NCBI GenBank assembly: GCA_022747635.1
Contig: JAKTNV010000001.1
Coordinates: 28,003,990-28,067,989, forward strand
Length of the DNA stretch: 64,000 nt
Direction of reading: 5' to 3'
Source: Hetaerina americana
Lineage: Eukaryota > Arthropoda > Insecta > Odonata > Calopterygidae
The notes beneath the pieces were generated by a model that had not been told where the DNA came from, did no database searches, and saw only the letters and a program-made list of their open reading frames with translations. Both the position numbers and the translations under genes were made by a program. The stretch's first letter is position 1, and every line of letters begins with the position of its first letter. Positions 12,619-22,200 of the stretch are shown piece by piece.

Positions 12619-13630
12619 TATGTTTAAAATGTTGGTAGTATGTTAAAGTAGCTTTAACCAATTCATGAAGTGTCCTAATGATATAATTCCACGCACGTAA
12701 ATTTGAAATTTCCACACACATACGAGTGCAACCTTAGTTTGGCAATGTGCAGGCATTCGATATTCTCTGAGACCCGACTTTAAAACTTTGGCAGTCGAAA
12801 AATTTCGTGGAAACGGAAGGGTGGACTTGAGAGTTAACTTCTTTTGTCCGCCGAGGTTCCAGAACGCCGGGAACAGGGCCTGCCCAACGGTATGTGTGTG
12901 CGCCGGATTAGAAATGGAGGGCTGACGGTCGATCCTATAAGAGTGCATGGGTAGAACCACTGGAAGGAGAGGATTAAATTGAGGGATTGGGGAAAGGGGT
13001 TTTGAAGGGAGAGAGGGACGTATGATGAATAGTCTGCCTTCCGTAAGATACAAAGATTTTTATCTATTTTGATGCCTCATCGTCATTCTCTCTCCCCCCC
13101 GCCAACACTGCCATCCTCCACTACCAGCGAATGGGTATTAGCGTTAGCCCCTCGATGCTCAGAATATTTGAGATGCAAGGTTCCGGAGAAGCAATGTAGG
13201 ACAAAGGGAGGGGATAAACGACGGAAGGAGAATTTCAGAAGGAGAGAGTCGAAGACTCAACGGAAAGAGCGTGTAAGCAGTCCTGTTTCCGAAAGCAGCT
13301 CATTCATAATCTAATTTAGTCCAAAAGCCGGGATGGAGAAGAAGAGATACTTCATATCATGGGTGAATATCCATTTCATCATTGAATTTTGCTGTCCAAC
13401 ATAGCTTTGATGTGCTATATTCAGTTTTTTTTTATATTTTCGCCGTATTTTGGTGGTCTTTTGTGTGCAGTAGCTTGCATCCACTGAAAAACTTATTTTA
13501 TTAATGAATTCATAATAGAGTTTTGCAAAATGATATCCCTTCTTGTGTATTTTAAGTTTTTCAAATAAATTACGGTTTTTGCGAGTTGAGATGATCATTA
13601 ATTACATATGTTCTGAAAATTGTAGGATAC
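12619..13630. other. Non-coding stretch, part GC-rich
   Basis: No supported gene. About 12800-13320 is richer in G+C than the neighbourhood. The 136-residue minus-strand frame at 12643-13053 shows no family resemblance and no signal or membrane segment that I trust. Confidence 0.45.
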
Positions 13631-13631
13631 A

Positions 13632-13649
13632 TATATATATATATATATA
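13632..13649. repeat. (AT)n tract at the left edge of the Penelope-like element
   Basis: A run of about nine AT units directly abuts the left end of the retroelement. A second (TA)n tract lies just past its 3' end. Confidence 0.8.
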
Positions 13650-13707
13650 ACTTAATGCATTTTCTTACCAAAAATCATTAACTTAATGCATTTTCTTACC
13701 AAAAATC
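13650..13707. repeat. 31 bp tandem repeat at the 5' edge of the Penelope-like element
   Basis: ACTTAATGCATTTTCTTACC plus seven more bases occurs at 13650-13676 and again at 13681-13707, identical over 27 bases. Penelope-like elements are known to insert as partial tandem copies giving pseudo-LTRs. This short duplication may be such a remnant or may be target/junction DNA. Confidence 0.8.
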
Positions 13708-16309
13708 TTTAGAATACACCCACCTTATCCTTAAGCAATGCCAATGCATTCGTGAACAACACAAATCAAACCTTTTTTCCCTCTTTAAAATAATCTCTTT
13801 GGCTTCTGCTCACCTAATTCCACAACTCAACGCCATAATTTCGTCTGCCCTACGTTCCCTCCAACAAAAACGTCAAACTCTCCTTAAAAAGCTGTCCAAC
13901 TTGTATATTTCCTACTTCCGAGTTGGTCTCAAAATTCCACACTCTCACCCTTTCCCGCCACCTCCTCCTCAACCACCCCCACTCTTTCAATATAAGCCTG
14001 ACCTCCGCAGCATTTACAACCTTCCCCCTCCTCCCAAAGGCCCTCCGGTTTTTCCAAAACGCCAGCCACCACCGAACAATCCCAACACCCCCCCTCCCTC
14101 CGACAATGCCCATGACATTGTAAACCTTTCAAACACCAGCCTTTCAGACAATGAAATATCCGTTCTTAGCAAAGGCCTATCCTTCTCCCCTACACCAAAA
14201 ATAAACCACATAAACATACTCACTGATACCCTCAATTTCTGCCGAAACCTTCGATGGCGCGCCTTCTGGAAATCACAAAGTAAACCTTTCAGTAACCTAA
14301 AAACCAATCCCGCACTTGACAAATTCCGCCCGGCTTCAACTCATGAGCCAAAACCCCTTCCTAGTAACCATCCTGTCGAGATTTTCATACGTCTTCTCAT
14401 CGAAAAAGTTTCCAATCAATCCTTCAGAAAACATCTCAGACCGAAAAATAACCTCTCCATGAACGAACGTCATGCCCTAAAAACCCTACAGTCCAATCCT
14501 AACATCGTTGTTACCTCCGCCGATAAAGGCTCCTCTGTTGTAATTCTAAACACCAATGATTATATTTCCAAAGCCCTCGCTCACCTGAACGATACATCCA
14601 CCTATACCACTCTAACCAAAAACCCAACACAAACTTTCCAAACCGAAATTCGGTCTTTTCTCCTCCACTCCGGACCAGAAGAAGGCCTAACCTCCCAAGA
14701 CATATCCCTACTTTCACCCCCAAACCCCAGAACACCCCAGTTTTATCTCCTCCCAAAAATACACAAACCCAACATCCCCTGTCGTCCTATAGTTTCCAGT
14801 TACAATTCTCCCACCGAAAGAATCTCCGCATTCCTTGACCACCACCTACAACCACTTGTACTCTCCTTGCCCTCCTTCACGAAAGACACGTACCACTTCC
14901 TCGACCGTCTAAGTTCCGTCTCTATTCCCTCCACACCCAACCTACTTATGGCCACCATCGACGTTACCTCACTTTACACTTCTATTCCCCATGCAGAAGG
15001 TTTATCCTCCCTCCGGCATTATCTTTCTCTGCGCCCCCTACCCCAGCGCCCCTCAACGGAATTTCTCCTCAATCTTGCCACTTTCGTCCTAACAAAAAAT
15101 GTATTCACTTTCCAAAATTGTTTTTACCTACAGACAAAAGGCACAGCGATGGGAACGAGGATGGCACCATCATACGCCAATCTCTTCATGGGCCATCTCG
15201 AAGAGACCTTCCTGTCACAGCAACCCCTTCAACCTCTTTTCTGGGTCCGCTACATAGACGATATTTTTATTCTCTGGACACATGGCTCTGACTCTCTCAA
15301 CAACTTCTTATCCGCCTTAAATTCATCTTTCACGGTTAAATTCACCTCTTCCATTTCAGACTCCACCATCACCTTTCTTGACACAGACATCTCACTTCAA
15401 AACAACAAATTCACTACTTCAGTACACATCAAAGCCACTAACCATCAGCAATACCTACACCACACAAGCTGTCATCCTCAACACACGAAACGCTCGATTC
15501 CTAACTCTCTCTCTATCCGCGGACACCGAATTTGCAACACCACAGCCACTCTCAACAAATACCTTGCCAATCTACACCTTGCACTCCTCAAACGCGGTTA
15601 CCCAGAAAAGTTGCTACGAAATAAAATCCACCGTTCCACCCGACCACACACACCACACAATAACAAGCCCACATCTGACGCAGGACTCAACCTTTGCACC
15701 ACCTATTACCCCGGATCACACAGACTGAAAACCCTCCTTAAAGAACTGTTTCCAATTTTACATGACAATGACGCGACCTCATCCTTACTACCCCAATGCC
15801 CATCTATCGCATACAGACGACCCGCCAATCTCAAAAACCTTCTGAGATCCACCAACCCTTTGGCGCCCCCCCGTGACAAATTTCCCAATATTTCCCCAAC
15901 TTGCAACCGCCCCCGATGTAAAACCTGTCCTCTTATTATGCCTACTCCCCTCTCCCTACGTCCCCTCATAGCCCCCCCACCTCGTTCCCACGCTAATTGC
16001 CTCTCAAAAAATATTATTTATCTTTTATCATGCAAACACTGCACTTCCTTCTACATAGGTGAATGCATTACCCCCTTATCCATCCGAATGAATAATCACC
16101 GGTACTCCTGTAATTCTGCCTCACTCTCATCTCTTCCTATCCCTTCACACGTCAATTCCCACAACCTTTCATTCGACCAGTGTTTTTCCCTCAGCATCCT
16201 AGAATCCCTACCTGATTCAGCTACCAACATAGAGGTGAGAACTCGTGAATCCGCCTACATTCTATCCTTCCGTTCCTTTAAAATTCCCACCCTTAACCGC
16301 CATATTTAA
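13682..16309 (+). CDS. Penelope-like polyprotein (reverse transcriptase + GIY-YIG endonuclease)
   Basis: The frame is open from 13682 to the TAA at 16307-16309. It copies element RNA into DNA and nicks the target. Residues counted from codon 13799: a basic, proline-rich N-terminal region (1-130); the RT fingers with YLLPKIHKP near 315; motif A TIDVTSLYTSIP near 386; motif B TAMGTRMAPSYANLF near 449; motif C YIDDIF near 485; then LDTDI. A cysteine cluster CNRPRCKTC lies near 701, and the GIY-YIG core IYLLSC...FYIGEC lies near 739-755 with RMNNHR after it. All catalytic motifs are present. Odd point: codon 13799 is TTG, and the first in-frame ATG (14459, residue ~221) comes only after the whole N-terminal region, so the true start is unclear. 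It may be a non-AUG start, a spliced 5' exon, or slight 5' truncation. High confidence in the family, lower in the start. Confidence 0.9.
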   Translation, partial: LNAFSYQKSLEYTHLILKQCQCIREQHKSNLFSLFKIISLASAHLIPQLNAIISSALRSLQQKRQTLLKKLSNLYISYFRVGLKIPHSHPFPPPPPQPPPLFQYKPDLRSIYNLPPPPKGPPVFPKRQPPPNNPNTPPPSDNAHDIVNLSNTSLSDNEISVLSKGLSFSPTPKINHINILTDTLNFCRNLRWRAFWKSQSKPFSNLKTNPALDKFRPASTHEPKPLPSNHPVEIFIRLLIEKVSNQSFRKHLRPKNNLSMNERHALKTLQSNPNIVVTSADKGSSVVILNTNDYISKALAHLNDTSTYTTLTKNPTQTFQTEIRSFLLHSGPEEGLTSQDISLLSPPNPRTPQFYLLPKIHKPNIPCRPIVSSYNSPTERISAFLDHHLQPLVLSLPSFTKDTYHFLDRLSSVSIPSTPNLLMATIDVTSLYTSIPHAEGLSSLRHYLSLRPLPQRPSTEFLLNLATFVLTKNVFTFQNCFYLQTKGTAMGTRMAPSYANLFMGHLEETFLSQQPLQPLFWVRYIDDIFILWTHGSDSLNNFLSALNSSFTVKFTSSISDSTITFLDTDISLQNNKFTTSVHIKATNHQQYLHHTSCHPQHTKRSIPNSLSIRGHRICNTTATLNKYLANLHLALLKRGYPEKLLRNKIHRSTRPHTPHNNKPTSDAGLNLCTTYYPGSHRLKTLLKELFPILHDNDATSSLLPQCPSIAYRRPANLKNLLRSTNPLAPPRDKFPNISPTCNRPRCKTCPLIMPTPLSLRPLIAPPPRSHANCLSKNIIYLLSCKHCTSFYIGECITPLSIRMNNHRYSCNSASLSSLPIPSHVNSHNLSFDQCFSLSILESLPDSATNIEVRTRESAYILSFRSFKIPTLNRHI

Positions 16310-16404
16310 TTTTCCTCCCAGCATTCCCTCCACACCTCCCCTCCACGCCCATAACTCTTTCCCCTCTCCTGATCCATAGCATATTTTCAGTCTCTCTTGA
16401 AGAA

Positions 16405-16435
16405 GGCCCCTGAGAGGGCCGAAAGCTCGAACAAT
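16405..16435 (+). other. Conserved-looking 3' hairpin of the Penelope-like element
   Basis: GGCCC and GGGCC pair around the loop CTGAGA, followed by GAAAGCTCGAAC. Penelope-like elements are known to carry hammerhead ribozyme motifs. This stretch has CTGA and GAAA in order but not the full CTGATGA core, so I describe it only as a hairpin. Confidence 0.45.
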
Positions 16436-16589
16436 TTACCGTGTAAGTGTTCTTTTATATGTGTCTATTCTTTTCTATTTGTGTTATGTTGTGTCAGCCC
16501 ATTATTGTGCCGCTCGTATGAGTTTTTCCGGACAATCGTTATATATATATATATATTTATAATCATATTATCCCTTAATGCCCTTTCTA

Positions 16590-17405
16590 TCTCATCGTCG
16601 AATATGTTTGGGCTTAAGCTATCTTCCTCTACGTCATGTTCCTTTTATATGGCTAACCTTGTTAGCCTAAGCTCTTTAATATACAGTTCTTCTATTCATT
16701 CCTTCCATCTCTCTTGGATCTTTTCTATATCAACTACTATCTTACCCGACTTATCCCTAACTCTATACACCTTCCCTTCCTGCTTCCCGATACTATTTAA
16801 CCTTGCTGTATGGGGCACCAATTTCACCATTCCTCTGAAAATTTTCCATATCCTCGTACTGCGTCTTCCACCATTCTTCTTTCGCTTTATTTGTTGCCCG
16901 TCTCAATTTATTATTTAACTCTTAGTACTTCCTTTTGCCTAACTCTATGTTTAAATTCTTCCATTTTCTTCTCTCATCTATCTTTCTAATCATCTCATCT
17001 GTGATCCATGGTTTCCTTGTTCTTTTCCCATTAGCGGTTCTTATAGTTTATTTTGCGGCTTTCGATATCCCTTTCTTGATACATTCCCATTTTCTTCCTT
17101 AATACTTAGCTCTTTACTATAATCCATGAGTTTCTCTACAGCCTGCTGACACTCCTTCCTTATCAATCCATTTAATGTTTCTACATTCTATTTCCTCATT
17201 CGGCGGCCCTGCCTTATCTTTTTGAAAAGGACGCTACACTTCATTGCAACTAAATTGCGGTCAAATGGTGGTCCTGCTCCCGGAATGCAATGCGAATTGA
17301 TTACTCTGTTCCTGAATCAGTGCCTTGCCATAATAAAATCTAACTGATACCTTCCTGAGTCACCTGGCATTTTCCATGGATAGCTACGCCTTTTGTGGTA
17401 TCTTA
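16590..17405 (-). pseudogene. Non-LTR retrotransposon ORF2 relic (endonuclease end and linker)
   Basis: Read on the minus strand, the part near 17380-17230 gives a decayed copy of the endonuclease C-terminus, with recognisable YPWKMPGDSGRYQLDFIMA and a following GPPFD.NLVAMK block. The part near 16900-16650 gives the endonuclease-RT linker with NKAKEEWW-like and VVDIEKIQERWKE blocks. Several stops and frameshifts interrupt it. The reverse transcriptase core is missing. The linker style matches the ORF2 proteins often mis-annotated as craniofacial development protein 2-like in arthropods. Clade not determined. Confidence 0.7.
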
Positions 17406-17418
17406 ACCAATATATTTA

Positions 17419-17460
<42 letters not shown>

Positions 17461-17461
17461 A
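17406..17461. repeat. (TA)n tract
   Basis: An interrupted TA run separates the non-LTR relic from the second Penelope-like relic. Confidence 0.85.
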
Positions 17462-18650
17462 CGTCCCAAACCAAATTTATAAATCAAACGAGGGAGTGTA
17501 ATGGCGTTAGGACACTCAATTATAGATTAGACACATAAAAAAGGGCACTCACACGTATTCCGAAAGTAGAGTGGCTCAACCACCTGAGGATAGATGGAAC
17601 GGAGAGGAATAATGAACGAGAGGAGGAAGGGGAAAGATTTGGGAGGGGTGGGATTGAAATGGAAATGTTTGGTAGAGGAGGAGGAAAAAGAAAGTTCTTA
17701 AGGGTGGAGTGGTTAATGCCTAATGTTAATTCCTGGGTAATTACAAGCGTCTAAAAGCCATAGATATACGTGCTTTCTTGTCATTAGTTTGAATGGAGGA
17801 TGGGAGGGACGTTAAAATGGAGACATTGTGGCAATTTTCAAAGGGAATGTTATGCTTGGAAGCGTGCTTCGGAATTGGGAGCATCGCAGACAGGGAAGAA
17901 ACTTTGCTAAACGCGCTTATTATTAATAATAATATGAAAGATTGTTGTGCACTGACCAATGTAAAAGGGAGGGCATCGTTAGCACTTAAGGAGATAAATT
18001 ACAAGGCTGTCGGTGCAGGAGAAGAATTGGACGTGTAGGAGGAATTTAATAAGCTGGTGGGTGAGGGGCGAAATTAGCGTTTAAAAAATAGGATACGATG
18101 TGCATCTTACTTTATTGTATGGCGTGGGTGTGGCTTTGAGACGGGGTGGGGGTTTAACAAATTGGTTGATTGAAGGAGATCGGAATGGTTGGCGGTGCGT
18201 TTTAATGTAATGGAGGGACATTTGGGAAATAAGTTGTTCGTGAAATGGTGGTTCTTGAGGATGGGGTAAAGGTTTTTTAAAATGAAATTCAGAAATTCTA
18301 TGCCTGGGAAATATGTGGTAAATATTGAAACAAAGTGGGTGTCTGTGGTGGAGGAAGATTTGGGTGTACGAATTTTTTTCCTACGAGAGAGAGGTTGGCA
18401 TAGGATGGTCTGAACCTGAACCAGAATTACCCATTTAAGGAAAAGGAATTACGGGTGAGGATGAAATCATTGAGGCTAAGGAGAAATTCAGTGCTGGGTA
18501 TGAGTGGCTTATAGCGTGGGGAGAGATATCGGAGGTAGGACAGAAGTTCTGAATGTCGGATTGAGGTGTAGAGGGGTGTGGTATCAATGGTGAGCATGGC
18601 CATTTTGGTGGGGTTGATTGTAGTCTTTCCAGGAAATGCTATGCATATTT
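17462..18650 (-). pseudogene. Decayed second Penelope-like element, antisense
   Basis: On the minus strand, about 18620-18440 encodes a clear relative of RT motif A onward: TIDTTPLYTSIRHSELLSYL, then PSTEFLLSLNDFILTRNSF. Frameshifts and stops follow. Near 17985-17900 is a decayed GIY-YIG start (FYIGQC-like), and 17741-17890 retains a C-terminal block ending ISMAFRRL. The 3' region near 17530 keeps TTTTTTATGTGTCTA, similar to the 3' region of the intact copy near 16455. The copy is 5'-truncated upstream of RT motif A and inactive. It lies in opposite orientation to the element at 13.7-16.5 kb and is clearly divergent, so it is an older insertion of a related lineage, not a duplicate. Confidence 0.8.
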
Positions 18651-18689
18651 TATGATTGAAGACCTCATTCCTTTAGGTCGACTATTTTT

Positions 18690-18825
18690 CTCAAAATATT
18701 CTATGTTTATAATGCAACAACTTCAGAGAGTAAAAATCATTCCCCTTGACCGGGGATTCGACTCCGGATCCCTCGATGCCCGGCCGAGTGCTTTAGCCAG
18801 TTAAGCTATCGAGGCGTCCTCTCAC
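18690..18825 (-). repeat. tRNA-derived SINE family A, head copy
   Basis: The minus strand reads CTCGATAGCTTAACTGGCTA (A-box TAGCTTAACTGG) and then a B-box-like GAGTCGAATCC. The 5' and 3' ends pair imperfectly as an acceptor stem. It runs into the family body, GAATGATTTTTACTCTCTGA, and is cut off near 18690. Related copies lie at 19095-19295 and 53917-54215, so this is a repeat, not a working tRNA gene. Confidence 0.75.
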
Positions 18826-18864
18826 ACTCTGAAATATGCTTCTTCAATTTGCTTCATGCATTAC

Positions 18865-18965
18865 AATGTAACAACTTCTGAAGTTGTGTTGTGATGTATA
18901 TTAGCGGATTACTTCGTCAAAAAGTTACTTTCGGTATCTCCCGAAGTTTCTTGGAATTTGTCTAA
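18865..18965 (+). repeat. SINE family A, tail-only fragment
   Basis: Plus-strand sequence AATGTAACAACTTCTGAAGT through TATTAGCGGATTACTTCGTC and on to the end block TCCCGAAGTTTCTTGGAA matches the body and tail of the same SINE. There is no tRNA head here. It lies opposite in direction to the adjacent copy, giving a broken inverted pair. Confidence 0.65.
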
Positions 18966-19094
18966 CCCTCAGTGTTTGAAGTTGACTTTAAGACCTCGTG
19001 GATAGTGGCGCATTGTGCATGGCTACGGATGCATGTGACATTGTATATACGGTATTTCGTCACAATATCTTGTTCCTTTAAAGCCCCCAAATTT

Positions 19095-19295
19095 TAAGGT
19101 AGCTTAACTGAATCTCGATAGCTTAACTGGCTAAAGCACGCAGCCAAACATCCAGGGATCCGCGTTCGAATCCAGGTCAAGGCGAATGATTTTTTAAAGT
19201 TGTTGCGTGGTAATGTATATTAGCGGATGGCTCCGTCAAAAAGCTACTGTCGCGGCATCTCCAGCAGTTTCTTGGAATTACATGATAGGATAGTT
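19095..19295 (+). repeat. tRNA-derived SINE family A, nearly full copy
   Basis: The A-box TAGCTTAACTGG at ~19119 and B-box GCGTTCGAATCC at ~19162 are followed by GAATGATTTTTTAAAGTTGT, TATTAGCGGATGGCTCCGTC and the end block CAGTTTCTTGGAAT. Just upstream, at 19098-19109, the first part of the A-box is duplicated (AGCTTAACTGAATCTCGATA), suggesting a small slip or a second nested insertion. Confidence 0.75.
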
Positions 19296-19299
19296 TCCG

Positions 19300-22200
19300 G
19301 ACAGACCTCGTATATATGGTATATATACAAAATTGTTTTGCATACAAACAATTACAGTGGGACGTGGTAGGTTAAGGGTAAGTTGTTGGACTACTGACCT
19401 CCACCCTCAGTTTCACCCGAGCTGTATAGTTTTTCGGGTATCAGAACTTCCTGGGAAATCATAGCCGACACAGGGGAAGGATCTGGCGCTCATACTCTGA
19501 TTTATCATTTCCACAGCCGGCGACGATAACGTGTTTTTAACTGTGTTTATACATTTTTTATTTTCATACATGAATTTATGAATAGAAATAATTTTACCAG
19601 CATATGATAATTTGTGTTCATCCCAATCGATGGCCACTATTAACATAAAGAGCATACAGTGATAACATGCATACGAATTAATAGATTCGAAATTCGGCCT
19701 TCTTAAAATAATAATAGGAAATATCAATGTTTTTAAATATTTAAAACCCTAAATGTTAGGGATTCAATTATGCCTTGTAATATTTAACCCCATTTGGGAT
19801 AGTCGTTAGGCGAAATAATTGAAAAAGTATTTATCTTGCCATTTTTTCTTAAAATTCAAATAAACCGAAATTTTATTTTCCTTGTTTATTAACTTGATGA
19901 ACACTCCATTGACTTCATATGTTCTCTCACGAAGACTGGTTTCATCTAAATGGAGAACACACGACAATGTTCGTAAGTCTTCCCTAGATCACACAAAGTC
20001 TATGGCTCATTAGTTAGCCACGATAAACGAGGGATGTTGTGAGGTTTACTTTTATTGACAGAAAGGATACTACGGTGGATGATGAAGAACAAATAGGACT
20101 GTTGCCATGCGTTGAGTGGTGAAAACGAAAATAAGCGAAAATAAGGGTTCTGTGAGGTCGAGACGAACGGGAAGTGACGGAAATTAAGTGAAAGGCTCAA
20201 GGAGAGGGGTCGGGAGGATGGGAATGGCCTGAGGCGATGAGTAAATTCACGAGACGGGTGGGAGATTTGTCTGGTCCTCGACGGCCATTAAATCTGGTGA
20301 ATGGAGGGAGAAATAAAGTGAGTGTATTTGCAATTGAGTGCGAGTGCCAGGCAGGTACGTTCGAAGATTTTTGGGTGCTGCATTAGGTCAGATCTGACGT
20401 AAGGGTCTTTCCTACACGGTTAATCTGTCACCTTAAGGTAATATTTGATAGGATGATAGCTTAGGACGGAGAGGTAGGTTATTGGCTATTTGGCTATTGA
20501 TAGATCCATCACGGTTTCCAATTCGGATTGTGCTGATTATTAGGACTTAATTATATCATTAGGACACTGCTTGCCTATACTCATGTGAGTTCTGACCTCA
20601 ATTGCACGTATTACATTGGTCTATGAATTGAGTATTGGAACCCTTTACATAAACTGTATATCTTAAGTACTTCTCGAGGGTGGATTTTGGAAATATCATT
20701 CAATATCCTTCCACTTTTTCCAGTATAATAATGCAGTCGTCATATCCTTCTTCAAATATTTCCATCTTTCTCTCCCGTTGTCATCATATTCTCTTTCGTT
20801 CCTTTGTTCACGGAAGCTTCCATTGAAGCTGAAAGAGAAGCGACATACGTCGTTCATTCAATCCATCAGTCGATTTTATTTTGAACCGTTTGCGTTTTAT
20901 AGATTTTGGAAAAAATGTAGTACAAATTCTTTCAAAGGAGGGATTTGAAACGTTGGCCTCGTCATTGTACTCGCTTCGGCAGGGATGAACTGGGTAGGTT
21001 TTCTCTCTTTCATAACATTTTCTCCTAAGCCCCGTATCCTACTTTCTTCTTTAATATACCGAATAACCTTTTCTCATATGATCCACTCAGCATTCCCCGC
21101 GATGAATTACATTTGGCTTCCTGATGAAATGGGATACGTGAGTGTAGTTGCGAAATGGTAATAAAAGACGAGGAACAAAGTGTTCGAGCGAACGACCTTT
21201 GCTCCACCAGGAAACCTTTCTTGCGAATGAACTATTAAAACTGTGGGATTGAGAGAAATATCAGGGAAGTCTCGGACACTTAATTTGGTAAAATTAAGAA
21301 AGGAACAAAAGGCAGGGATTTTGAGGTGGAAAGATGATGGAGAATGAAAGAGAACAAAAGACGGGAAAGTTAAGAAGCAGGCGGCAATATGAGTTGAGAG
21401 AGGGATTTGAGAGAAAGGTTCATAAAAGACGGGAAAAAACAGTGCTGGCTTGGGCTGCGACCAGTAAGAGAAATATAAATGATCGGAGGAAGATAGAATG
21501 ACTGGAATGAATGGGCAATGTGATGTGCAAGATGACGTTGGAAGTGTGGTTAATTGAAGAAAGGAACCAATGACAACGGAATGGGATAAAGCATTATTGC
21601 TGCAAGTAGGAGGAAAAATTTATCTTTACCTATGTCCTAAGAAATGACATAGACATTTATTGGGTGGTTGAAATTATGAATTTTCTTCAAAAGATTTTTT
21701 GAAAAATTGTCCATTCATGTAGCAAGGAAGTTTTTAGACATAAATCTCATCTTTTCCGGTATTAGTACTTTTCTGACATGGTTAAATAGAAAGATAAGGT
21801 GTTGACATAGAGTTACACTGCCATGAGAATTTCCAAGCCTATTTTGCCTTTTTTCATTTCAAAATAATAATAGTGCGAAGGAAAAATATTTACAAGTAAA
21901 ATCCATTTTGTGTGTTCAGTATTTCTGATAGTGATCTCATAGTATTTTACTTCCCAACATTACTTCAACCAACATTAATTCAATTCAACATTACTTCCCA
22001 ACCATACCATGGTTGGTACAAAATATGACAGACGTATTCTGGTCCCTAATAGGAGGACTGGTTATGGCTTTTCGGAGGAATAACGATGACTGGATGGCCC
22101 GAATTCGATTCCGGGTGACGCCTCTTGGCACCCTCATCTTTACCAAAGCTTTGCGATATTTCGGGTATATATTCCTGGGTAACCATAGGCATCGCAGAGA

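Larger units (their letters stand above)
13650..16540 (+). mobile_element. Penelope-like retroelement, nearly intact
   Basis: The unit holds one long open frame with a Penelope-type reverse transcriptase and a GIY-YIG endonuclease, then a ~230 bp 3' region. That 3' region contains a compact hairpin at 16405-16421 (GGCCC / GGGCC around CTGAGA), next to GAAGAA and GCTCGAAC. It is bounded by (AT)n at 13632-13649 and (TA)n at 16542-16556. The borders are inferred from these tracts, not from a target duplication. The long open frame suggests fairly recent insertion. Confidence 0.85.

Noticed and set aside
16405..16435. A hammerhead ribozyme in the Penelope-like 3' region
   Set aside because: CTGA and GAAA are present but the CTGATGA core and a clear cleavage-site triplet with three stems could not be shown by eye. 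Kept as a hairpin only.
18735..18816. A functional tRNA gene on the minus strand
   Set aside because: It has A- and B-box-like motifs but a mismatched acceptor stem, and related sequences recur at 19.1 and 54 kb with the same trailing body, so it is a SINE head.
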